37,462 nt of DNA from Ichthyophonus hoferi (lineage: Eukaryota; Opisthokonta; Ichthyosporea; Ichthyophonida; Ichthyophonidae). Position 1 is the stretch's first letter; each line of letters begins with the position of its first letter. The stretch lies in the NCBI GenBank assembly GCA_002751075.1, contig NAOQ01000092.1:66604-104065 (forward strand), read 5' to 3'. A program made the position numbers and the translations under genes. The notes under the pieces are model-generated. The model searched no databases. It was given only the letters and a program-made list of their open reading frames with translations, and was not told where the DNA came from. This document shows positions 12,404 to 23,524 of this stretch, piece by piece.

Positions 12404-12561
12404 GGCCAGATGTAGAATGTACCTCGTTAATAAGTAACCTCTCCTCGGTGACCTGGATAAACATCATAATATACGATCTACACCGTACATGAACATTTAT
12501 AAAGTATTTTTGGTCTTTCAAGACTGTAATCAGTTATTTGGTACATCAATTATTGTCAAAA

Positions 12562-15543
12562 ATGGACTGTCATTGTGTAGTTCTACTTATTGCCGTCCTT
12601 GTACTGCTTACAGGGATTCAATTTACATCAGCACAGAGCTCCACTACCATTCTAGAGGGAGGTATTGAGATTTCCAATGGCGTGACATTAATAACCCCAT
12701 ACATGTATATTCTCACTTTATCAGGGAATGATGCATGCTTGACCTGGGTTAATGACACCATTATAGAGATGCAAGCATGTACAATTAACTCTACACAGCT
12801 GTTTATGCAGAGAACAACTGGTTCGTGGGAGAGTGTCTATCGACCAAACCGATGTATTGAATTGCCAAAGAAAAATGGGGACGAAGTATTCCTTGCCAAT
12901 TGTACCACTGATGGTTCCCTGTCACAAAGCTTCCTTCCTCGTCTTCTTATTTCAACAGCAAATAGTGGTGTGAAGTGTGTTGGACCATGTAATACAAACA
13001 ATTTTATCAATTCCTCAGTGTGTATGGAAACACCAAAATCAGCTTCCTGGTGTGTAGCTCGTGCACATACATTCGAAAACAGTGAAATGTGGCCTGTTAG
13101 ATATATGGACCTGGCTCTGTCCAGTGGTATTTGGTTGGAGGTTGGCAGTTCAGGCTGCTCTGTCTCATATTGTGGATGGGGGTATCGTAACATCACATAC
13201 ATATGCCGTAACAAGAATGGATACCCTCCAAACGGGTTTATCAACTCATATTGTGACATTAATCAAAAACCTGCAGACAGCATAGGAGGCTCTCCATGTG
13301 TTGACGAAGCATGTCCTCCTGAAGATGGGGAATGGTCGGACTGGACTGAGTGTAGTGAGGAGTGTGGGCCAGGCATTAAACAGCGTTCTTGTTCTCCTAG
13401 TCCAATGTATGGTGGATTACCTTGTGAAGGAAACGACACCGAGATATGTATAGTTACGCCATGCCCCGTAGATGGAAACTATACTGGTTGGTCTAATTGC
13501 TCAACCACCTGTGGGCCTGGGGTACAGCGACGTACCTGCACCAACCCTGTTCCTGCCTATGGAGGCAAGAATTGTACTGCACTTGGATTAGGCCCCGCAG
13601 AAAGACCATGTTCTCCTCCAAACAAGGAAAAGTGTCCCAATATTGACGGTGGTTTTACTGAATGGAGTGTTTGCAGTGCTACATGCGGTGTCGGCACACA
13701 ATTACGCTCGTGTTCTAATCCCAAGCCTTCCGGGGATGGTAAAAAATGTATAGGTCCGGTTATTCGTGTTTGTGATACGGAACAACCATGTCCTGTCGTG
13801 CCTAGTGTAGAAAAAGTACCCACTCAGTCAATGGGGGTTACAGTAGGTGTACAAGTGCCAAGTCAAACAGCAATAGGTGAACCAACCTTTCCATTTGAGG
13901 TTAGTCCGACCTTTCTATTGCCAAGTAGTGAGGTTGCTACGGAGAATTTAGTAGATATCCCACCAGGGTTTCCTCCTATAGGTACGGTATGTGTTAGGAT
14001 GACGTTATAATTGCTGTTACTGTTGCTGTGCCTTTTTGTTGTTATCATTGCCGCTGTTATTATTATTATTATTATTATTATTTAAATTAAGACTATTAAA
14101 ATATTTTGTAAAGGTTCCTTTAACCACTAATTAAATTTTTATACCACATAAACAAAAACACTAGACACTCCAGATTCAAATACGGTACCACCAGACGGTC
14201 CTGATACTGTCTTTGAACCAAGCGTGAATGTCCCTGATTTTGAATTCACAAATCCTTTCGATGTGATGACACTACGCAGTGTAGCTATAACTACTGAGGC
14301 TGTGTATACTGCGAGTCGTAGACGTCGTGAAGAAACAGCACGAAAGGCTTTAGTAACAGATTTCCCTAATGGAACGTTTGTCGGTAGTGATGGTACAGTT
14401 ATATTCAGTAATGGGATCAAAAGGTATCCCAACAATACCATAATTGTCCCCGAAAACCCTGGTGGTAACTACACAATTACTCAGAAGCTTGTGACTTTCC
14501 CAAACGGTTCCGTAAAAATGACTGATACAGGTCGGGTAATTATTACAATACCCTATTCAGAGAAGGATGCATCTGGTATAATTTCTTATTCCACCCTTCC
14601 AATTACACTTTTTCCTCATACAGTTATAGTACCTAATGGTGTTGTTATGTATCCTAATGGTACCGTCTTTGATCCCACTATACCTTCCCAAAAGGTGTCC
14701 AAAATTACATCAAAGTATTCTAAACCAGCAGCCACAATGATAATACCCTCATCCAAACCAAGTAATAATGGGAAACATCCTTATATTCCCCGCCCTAACA
14801 AGCCTAAAAATCATCCTGTCAACTCAACTAAACGACCTATTACTACTCCATGGGTGTTCCCTGATGGTGCTATATTCTATCCAAATGGAAGTCTCAGGCT
14901 TCCTAATGGTAACCTTGTTTATGCTAACGGAACAGTAACTGTTGCAACAAAGAAACAATTAAATGTCTCTTCAGTACAGACATCAATTCTCTTAAGAGAC
15001 CACGGTACAATTAAACCATGGGCAATTGCTATTATTGTGTTAGTATGTGTGTTCGTCTTAATCACAATAGTTGTAGTTGTAGCCTTAACGTACCGATCAA
15101 GTTTATATCGAAAGACTGATAAACAAATTTATAGATCAACGTTCGGTAACAATCCTACAGATATATCTAACCCCTCTTGTAAAGCAGACAAACTAAAGAT
15201 GGAAGTGAATATGGGTCCTATGAACATGGAGACAGATAAAGAGGATGGTTTTGTCGATGTTACATTCCAGCTAGCATGTATTGATGTGAAGACCGAGGAG
15301 TATATGGCAGTGATTGGGAATGTGCCTCGATTGGGTGGGTGGTCCATAAGTGAAGCCCCTTGTATGCATTCATTGGGAGAAGGGAGATATAAGTTGATTG
15401 TACGCATTCCAAAAAACACGCAGGTGTTGTACAGATTTGTTAAGATAAGTCCAGCAAATTATAAGGCGGTATATATGGGGAAGGAGAAAATGATAGTAGA
15501 GGTAGGGGAGGAGGATCTTGAGTTGAATTCGGCCATATGGTAG
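12562..15543 (+). CDS. Receptor-like protein: ricin-B-like, thrombospondin repeats, PNG beta repeats, TM, cytoplasmic CBM20
   Basis: Two exons, 12562-13981 and 14165-15543, joined in phase 1 across a 183-bp intron, give 932 residues. The ATG at 12562 is chosen because a typical signal peptide follows (residues 1-24, ending FTSA). Residues ~60-160 have a ricin B/beta-trefoil look (CIELPKKNGDEVFLANC, then QSFLP). A divergent thrombospondin-type unit (~188-250) precedes three clear ones (~254-302, 303-360, 361-412) with WSDWTECSEECGPG, YTGWSNCSTTCGPG and FTEWSVCSATCGVG. A Pro/Ser/Thr stalk follows. About ten turn repeats (~540-735) then read FPNGT, YPNNT, FPNGS, YPNGT, FPDGA, YPNGS and so on, many of them N-glycosylation sequons. 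One span (~758-783, AIAIIVLVCVFVLITIVVVV) has a basic inner flank. The C-terminus (~835-930) is a CBM20-type module: VTFQLAC, GNVPRLGGWSISEAPCM, LYRFVKIS. A role in adhesion or recognition is inferred. Confidence 0.85.
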
Positions 15544-15748
15544 TATTGTATTCTAATGTTATTGTGATTACATACATAGAACTATTATTTTATGGGTATA
15601 CATATGTACTTACATAACCTTGAACGTGTTTTCTCAACATAATGGTCTCCTACTGGTGAATAATATTTGAAAATTGAAATCTAGAAAAAAAATCTTATCA
15701 CGCGCATTTTTTAATATATGTTCTACCAATTATTTTAATCTTTCGTAC

Positions 15749-15754
15749 AATAAA
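15749..15754 (+). terminator. Polyadenylation signal candidate for the receptor-like gene
   Basis: AATAAA lies about 205 bases after the stop codon at 15541-15543. In AT-rich DNA this hexamer is common, so the assignment rests on position. Confidence 0.35.
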
Positions 15755-16841
15755 TAGGTCTATGGTCTATTGGAGATCGTATCTTCAAGTAACATTCTTT
15801 TATTATTTTAGATCTTAGTATTATTATATATCAAATATACACACATATACAAACATAAGTATATATGTTTATGTGTATATACTTGATATCTTTTATATAC
15901 AATATGAGGGGCCACAATGTGCTGATATAAGTAATTGCATTCATATTCTGTACATGTTAAAATACATAATAATAGTAAAATAAAAGATAAAAAATAGATC
16001 TAACTGGTTGAGAAGCCAAGCACTAGCATTGGAATGCTGAAAAGGTACTATCTTCATACATATGCAGTTGTCCAATTATCCATACGGATTAAATTCTATG
16101 TATTTTAAAAGTTACAATGAAAGAATAGAGCCTGAGAACTAAGTTAACAAGACTATCTATAGTAACCATACACTATGCTAATTATACTAACTATACATTA
16201 TCTTAACTATACATTATACCAACTATACCAACTATACCCGATACTAACTGTATACTATACTTACTACACACTATACTAACTATACACTATGCCCTGTTCT
16301 AATTATACCCTATACCGATTATACACTATAATAACCATGCCAGACTATGAACATGGCCATACCCTACCAACCACCTAATCAACCACCTAATCCCCCTTTA
16401 TATAATCCCCCTGTAAACACACGCATGATATTGTAACTATATATTTATTTATATAAAAAACCTGGTTTCCACCATTGTTCTACCAGACTTCTCCTATACG
16501 CTCTTTGATTTACTTGCGCCAATCAATCACAATATTTAAAATGTATATTCGTCTAACTATAAAGGTCATAGGGCTGGTTACGTGTATAATTGAAAAAGAG
16601 GTCTGAATTGACAGAGATTGGCAGAAAGGGTTTAAAAGGTCTCCATATATAGGACAATAAAGTATGTTTAAATCTAAACATAATATTTCATTGGGCTACA
16701 CATATGCACCAATGACATTATATAAAGAATAACATGTGTCCCTCATAATATAATAGAATGAAACACTTTGCAATGTTAATATACACCGAGATTAAAATGA
16801 TCAAAATGCTTAATATCTCTGGGCCATATGATCATTAGTAG
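15755..16841. other. Intergenic spacer with an AACTATAC-type array
   Basis: No gene is visible. About 16160-16335 is a loose array of actatac/aactatac units with almost no G on the plus strand. The rest is unique AT-rich sequence between the convergent 3' ends of the receptor-like gene and the small mitochondrial gene. Confidence 0.6.
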
Positions 16842-18576
16842 TCATGGGAACGCATTGTCCTCTTGAATGTCCTCAAGTCCTCCACCTGAGGCTGCCAAGG
16901 CCACCCCTCCTTCACATGTGGATGAATAGATGGGTAGGGTATAGGTTATAAGTATAGGTATAAGTAATAATAGTAATAGCAATATTAATAGTCATATAAT
17001 AATATAGTAATATAGTAACATAGTAATGATAATATAGTAATATAGTAACAGTAATATCGTAATACAGTAATATCGTAATATAGTGTGGTATAGTAATAAA
17101 TGGAGCAATATAGTAATATAGTAATATAGTAAGAACTAACCATTTGCAATCGCCGCCTCCATCGCCTCTTTCTCCTCCTTCGCCTCCTTCGCCTTAAAGT
17201 ACTTGTCCCACTGTAAAGAACAAACATCACATTCGGATGAGTTACAACTATAGTATAGTATAGTATAGTATAGTATCCCCTTATGCAAAATACTAGAATA
17301 GTGACCATAATACTATATACCATGTAGGTAATAGTTCAAAGTTGTTTTACAGACCCTGTTCAAATGTATGCCGATATATATATATATTATCTCATGTAAC
17401 TTAAATATGACAATTTGCTGCATGTAGACTGATAAAGGTAGTCTAGAAAACAAAACCTGTAAAAATAAAAATAAAAATAAAATAAAATTTTGTTGGATAG
17501 GAACGCAATGGAATCGATTGATATGTAAGCATTGAGTTATTGCCGATGCCTATTCTATATCAATCTGGTGATTTATTTTCACAGGCCACTAACTACTAAC
17601 TAGGCATAATTATAATATATCCAGATCTATTATCTACCTAACTATATTATAAAGTAGTCGTCATTACTTTAAAATATTACAAATAATTAAAAATAGTGTC
17701 TTGATTTTAAAATCGTGTAGATTTCTAGTATACTCCTATAGTCTGAACACCAATTAAATAATAAACAATAAGGGAAAGAATAACCTAGCGTAGTATGGCA
17801 AATAAAACACAATAATAATCTACAGATTAAAAAGCTAAGGGAGTTTATAGTAACCTTCTCATAGGGGTTGAAAGTATGGTCAATGAAGAGTGCCTGGGAG
17901 AGGGAGGGAGGCGGTAGGTTAGGGATATAGTATAGTATGGCATAGTATGGTATAATATTGTAATGTAGTGTACTGTATGGTATGGTATAGTATAATATAG
18001 TATTACAGTGTAATGTAGTGTATTGTATGGTATGGTATAGTATAATATAGTATTACAGTGTAATGTAGTGTATTGTATGGTATAGCACAGTATTGTAGTG
18101 TAGTATATTGCACGGTATGGCATAGTATTGTAGCGTAGTTTATTGTATAGTATGGTATTATGCTGCATTGTGTTGTATTACGTTGTATAGTAATGTATTA
18201 TATTTTACGGCATTGCGTTGTATTATATTCTATATTATAATATATTATCGTATTCTATCGCAAGTCATCCCATCCTATATTATTTTATACTATTTTATAC
18301 TATTATATTACTAATAATAATAATGGTAACAAAAATAATCATAATAATAATAGCAACACCTACATAGTAAACAGTGCCAGCAAACGCCGTGAAACTAGCC
18401 AACATAACGTAGTTGTCCCTCTTCTCGATCACCAACTCAGCCGCCTCCTTTGCAGCCTTCTCTGCACTTGTCAATACACCACGACACTGCATATTATTAA
18501 CAACCCTGGACCGTGCATTAAGAGTAGAACGCAAGGCAGAGCGCAAGGCAGAGCGTGAAAAAAGAGATTTAAACAT
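16842..18576 (-). CDS. Small mitochondrially targeted one-span membrane protein
   Basis: Minus-strand exons: 18576-18364 (71 codons), 17893-17855 (13 codons), 17210-17141, and a probable last exon 16909-16842. Donors are GTAGGT, GTTACT and GTTAGT, and phases agree. The N-terminus MFKSLFSRSALRSALRSTLN has no acidic residue and many Arg/Ser/Leu, a classical mitochondrial presequence. One span follows (~55-74, YVMLASFTAFAGTVYYALFI), then FNPYEKWDKYFKAKEAKEEK. The 3' end is uncertain. Reading through the third donor meets TAG at once (108 residues), while splicing to the GC-richer 16909-16842 gives 129 residues ending IQEDNAFP; an acceptor at 16891 is also possible. The layout recalls nuclear-encoded accessory subunits of respiratory complexes, and the span plus charged tail faintly recalls COX6C. 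That is only a hypothesis; I do not recognise the family with confidence. Confidence 0.65.
16960..17110. repeat. AATATAGTA-type simple array in the last intron of the mitochondrial-protein gene
   Basis: Repeated aatatagtaatatagtaaca units with almost no C on the plus strand. The array lies in the intron between the exons at 17141-17210 and 16842-16909. The long minus-strand open frame here is an artefact of the repeat. Confidence 0.7.
17920..18300. repeat. GTATGGTATA-type array with a 50-bp tandem unit
   Basis: The first intron of the mitochondrial-protein gene is filled by gtatggtatagtataatata-like sequence. Within it, 18001-18050 is a 50-bp unit that recurs almost exactly from 18051 for about 30 bases and in diverged form before 18001. 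C is rare on the plus strand. Confidence 0.8.
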
Positions 18577-19694
18577 AGTATCGTATTATTAGTAGGATAG
18601 ACAGATAGTTACGTGTAATATCGTAATAATAATATATACACGTCAGGAAAACCCAGTTTACGATTAGCGTGTTTAGCTGGTTATCATTACGGGCAGGAAC
18701 TGTGCATGAGAAAGGATCGGGTCAAGCCTGTTCCATCAGGAGCAAACCGTATAGTAATGTATCATTGCTTTACTGAATTGATTTGCTTAGGTTAAATAAC
18801 AAATAATTAAATAATTAAAAGTTTTAAAAATTAATATTTGCATTTATAAAATTATATTAATTCATATATAATATTTTTAAAATTAATGTTGTTTATTACA
18901 TGATTATATGTATATATACAGGTTAATCATAAATGTCTTTCGGGCTATATTAGCGTTTTTTGACTCGCATACTCCTCCAAAATCTAAGTTTGGACCCGTG
19001 GGCTGTAGAATATTTGTTTTGCGAAATTCCAGACCAATCGACCGAAAGATACCAGGCAGGAATGAGGTTTATTCAATCAAAAGGATTAAACTATAGTAGC
19101 ATTTTAAAATTGCATCAGTTGCTTATTTGTTTTTTTATATAAAAAATATCAGTAGAATAATATAATTATGAATTCTGATATGTTATAAATCATCATAAAA
19201 TCAATAAGTATATCGTAGCGCAACCTTTTAAATTAACATGCCTCAAAACCAGGTGGCTCACAAGATGTTTTATACTGACCAATAAAATAATAGATGTATT
19301 AAAAGTATAGACCGTATATGGTTAGCTTCATTTACTTCAGAACAGGATTCGAAAGATCCTTTCTCTCGTTTGACTCTTTCTTTACTGACCCCACTATTAT
19401 ATATATATACATCTATTGTTTTCATGTTAATAATCATAGTAACATTAATATTATTATTTATATATGCATGTATATATATTTTCTCTACTATTATCTATAT
19501 TATTTTCCTGTTAATAAAAAGAATAATAATAATAATAATAATACTATTATTTTTATATATATTATTTGCCTGTTAGTAATATTAATATAGTAATACTAAT
19601 AGTAATAATAAAACTATTATATATATATCGCCTCTGCTATAGTTACAGTGTTAGTAGCCTATGCCCTAGTGTATACGGCGTGTAAATAGTAACT
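18577..19694. other. Divergent intergenic region between the mitochondrial-protein and acyltransferase genes
   Basis: The two genes start head to head 1.1 kb apart, so this interval must hold both promoters. The part next to the minus-strand gene (about 18620-18760) is GC-richer and of higher complexity. A second such patch at 18940-19100 has overlapping open frames on the plus strand (one reads LDPWAVEYLFCEIPDQS) but no family match and no confident splice link. The remainder is AT-rich with ATA/TTA microsatellites near 19440-19620. Confidence 0.45.
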
Positions 19695-22600
19695 ATGAAT
19701 TGGCTAGAGGGTCTGGTTGGTTACATACAAGGGTCTATTCCTCAATACATATATACACTTGGTCAATGGTGGGCACCTGACGTTGCATGGGCTGTAAAGG
19801 CCTATAGGAATAAGTAAGAGCTTGGTTTCCCGACAACAATTATATTATACATATTATATATTATATATACTATATATTTTACACATGTTGTATGTTATAC
19901 ATGCTATCTATTATACATACTATATATATATATATATATTATACGTACTATATTATGCATGTTGTATGTTATACATGCTATATATTATACATACTATATA
20001 TCTTATACGTACTATATATTATACATGCTATATATTATATATACTATATATATATTATACGTACTGTATATTACACATGTTGTATGTTATACATGCTATA
20101 TTTTACACATGCTATATGTTATACATATTATAAATTATACATACTATATATATAGTGTAGGTTGAAATACAGCAACCAATAATACAATGTAAATGAAAAA
20201 ACCTTTAAAACATATTTCTTAATCATGATTGGGTATTATAACAGCCCAGGAATAGGGTGCCCGCCTGAGGTGGTCTGTCGGGCCGTGTTGGATTCAGAGA
20301 ATGTCAGGTGACTATGACGTCATATATGATATGATTAGTTTTAATATAATTTACTATATACATTATATACTATATAATGTCTAAGATATAATATATAGTA
20401 TATAGTCTATTAACATATTATGTACTATGTCTTATATACTATATACTATATTTTACATTCTATTACATAATATGTGCTATATACTATATACTATATACTA
20501 TATACTCTATCTTACATAATATGTGCTATATACTATATAATATATACTATAAAACTTATTAATATAAATTATTCTTAATTACTCCCAGGCAGGCTATGAA
20601 TTATATTCCCCAGGCAGGGACGGGTCACGGCTTCAGCCATAGTGATCAAATGGCCTCCTTTCTTAGGTATGCCTTGCATGACAAATAACCAAGAGCTACT
20701 TATATACTTCTATATAAGACAATATAGGTTGGTCAATATATATGAGATAAGGGTGCTTAGTTGATGAAAGATTAGGGTGTAGTATGTAGTATATTATATC
20801 ATAGTAGATCATACTATATTATACTATATTATACTATGTCATACTGTATCATACTGTATCATACTATATTATACGGTATCATACTATATAATACTATATT
20901 ACACTGTATTATAGTACATCACACCATATCATACAAAGTTATACTATATAGATACAAGAATGTATATAATTGGATAAACATAAATATATGTTTACTGATG
21001 GATACAAGCCTACATGTACAGGTCTGAAAGTGACGAATATCAATGGGTTGGGGTTAGAAATAAGGTTTAAGCCAGGCAACTTCGTAAGACACTTAGCTAA
21101 GCAGCCCTCTTGATATACGGTTACACGTAAAACTTCCCGTTGATAAGATAATAGTATGATAATAACTAAGATAGTATGGCAGAAGTTACTAGGTATGATA
21201 GTAAGTAAGAGAGTAATTAGGATAGGATGATAGTGGGCACTATTCCTATATCACTAACTGTTTTTTATCTGGTCATATCTAATCATACTGTTTATATTTA
21301 TTTTATTGTAGAAGCCGACGAAAGAATGCAGAAGATATTATTAATACTATGGCAGCCAGACATAACTTGATTACTATAGCTGTATGTTGTTATCTTCTCA
21401 GGAAGGTATAGGTATATGTATGTATTTATGTATATATGCATCTATATATGTATGCATGTATGTATGTGTGTATGTAGGTATGTATGTATATATATTTCCG
21501 TAGAGAGTATTCCCTGATATACACTTTGCAACCATTTACAAGTCATTAGGTCAATTATTAGTTCTAATCCAATAATAAATTACCTTCTCTTTCAATACAC
21601 CCTCCCCTTTTGCCTCATTACCGCCCAATAATATTTCTTCATTATTTTAATGTAATTATAAGGCTGCTAATAATATGTAGCATATAAAATTTAAAATTGC
21701 TTTAAAGTATTTCATCTTTGGTTTATTTTTGATACAGATTAAAGTGAGATAAACAACTCCTCTATAGATTGTCATTGGCGTAAAATTATATGCATAAAAG
21801 TAATAGTATGCTATAATAATTGGCGATTTAAAACACATTGTTAAGCAACCTACCACTGGCCTTTTGATATTTCCTTTTATAGCTCAATTATAATTTAAAT
21901 AATTGTGTCTATTGACTTTACACTGTTTTTTCTTGCGACGGCACTCTTCCTTACTCATATACAAGCATAACTAACTAAACCCTTATATATCGCATCTCCC
22001 TCTTCTTCTTTCTCCCTCCCCCGCCTTCCCTATGCCAACCTACAGGCTTTGCGGCTCCTATACATGTTTGGGCTACATGTAGATGATAGTAATCTCGACG
22101 AAGTCAGGGCGTACTGTAGGGCCGGCCCCACGGTGTTTGTGCCCACGCATAAGAGTCATGTTGACTACCTCTTAGTGTTGTATGTATGTTTTGATTACTC
22201 TTTGGACCTCCCCTGTGTAGTGTCGGGCGATAACCTGAACATGCCTCTGATAGGCTCATTATTAAGGCACTGCGGGTAGGTACATGTTATAGGGGTGGAT
22301 AGGGGTGGATAGGATATATCTAGATAGGTAGGTATGTACGCATGTACTAACAATACTATACTAGGGTGTAAATTAAGATATATCTGTAACACTGATGTAA
22401 ATTGAGATATATCTATAACACTATGATGTAAATTGAGGTATATCTCATATATCCCAGGGCCCTATTTATCCGTCGTTCCTTTGCCAATGACCCTGACCCT
22501 CTCTACTCTGCGATTTTCAGGGAATATCTCAAGCAGCTACTAGTGCATGGTAGGGTGTAGCATTCTATACTGTACTATAGTAGGATGGGAGAGAGTATAC

Positions 22601-23130
22601 TGTAGTGTAATGTACTGTAATGTAACGCAATATAATATAATCCAATACAATCCAATATAGTACAATATAGCACAATATAATACAGTATAACACAATATAA
22701 TATAACATAACATAGTATAGTATCATAGAGTATAATATAACATAACATAGCATAAATGATCACTATAGTAAAACGTAGTACAATAAATCAACCTATCCCC
22801 TGTCCCCTTTCATCATTAACCCCTCCTGACTGACCACTACCCACTTACATCAGGGCATTCGCTGGAGGTATTTATAGAGGGGGGGCGTAGTAGAAGTGGA
22901 AAGGTGTTGATGCCTAAGACAGGGGTCCTACAAAGTGTGGTCGGGGTAGTGTTAGAGGGCCATGTGGATGACGTCATACTCTTCCCTATAGCACTCAGTT
23001 TTGATAGGATAGTGGTAAGGGTGGTTGCTTTGGTTATTTGGTTACTAGTATGGTTGATGATGATTTATGTTGTTGTCGGTATTATTATTATTATTATTAT
23101 TATTGTTATTATTATTATTATTATTGTTAC

Positions 23131-23167
<37 letters not shown>

Positions 23168-23485
23168 NNNNNNNNNNNNNNNNNNNNNNNNNNNNNNNNN
23201 NNNNNNNNNNNNNNNNNNNNNNNNNNNNNNNNNNNNNNNNNNNNNNNNNNNNNNNNNNNNNNNNNNNNNNNNNNNNNNNNNNNNNNNNNNNNNNNNNNNN
23301 NNNNNNNNNNNNNNNNNNNNNNNNNNNNNNNNNNNNNNNNNNNNNNNNNNNNNNNNNNNNNNNNNNNNNNNNNNNNNNNNNNNNNNNNNNNNNNNNNNNN
23401 NNNNNNNNNNNNNNNNNNNNNNNNNNNNNNNNNNNNNNNNNNNNNNNNNNNNNNNNNNNNNNNNNNNNNNNNNNNNNNNNNNNNN

Positions 23486-23524
<39 letters not shown>

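Noticed and set aside
12538-12561. Eight-codon N-terminal extension of the receptor-like protein beginning at TTG
   Set aside because: TTG is not a normal eukaryotic start, and the ATG at 12562 is followed directly by a well-formed signal peptide.
12837-13259. Minus-strand open frame of 140 codons
   Set aside because: Lies antisense to the TSR-containing exon; composition and cysteine pattern support only the plus strand.
15129-15419. Minus-strand open frame of 96 codons
   Set aside because: Antisense shadow of the CBM20-encoding exon.
16985-17323. Minus-strand open frame of 112 codons rich in Tyr/Thr/Ile with an Arg run
   Set aside because: Simple-repeat artefact; the Arg run is the real exon at 17141-17210 read in the wrong frame.
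17845-18168. Minus-strand open frame of 107 codons of Tyr/Thr/Asn repeats
   Set aside because: Product of the GTATGGTATA array in the first intron of the mitochondrial-protein gene.
19822-20165. Three overlapping open frames of Tyr/Ile/Leu repeats
   Set aside because: Microsatellite array in GPAT intron 1; no other evidence of coding.
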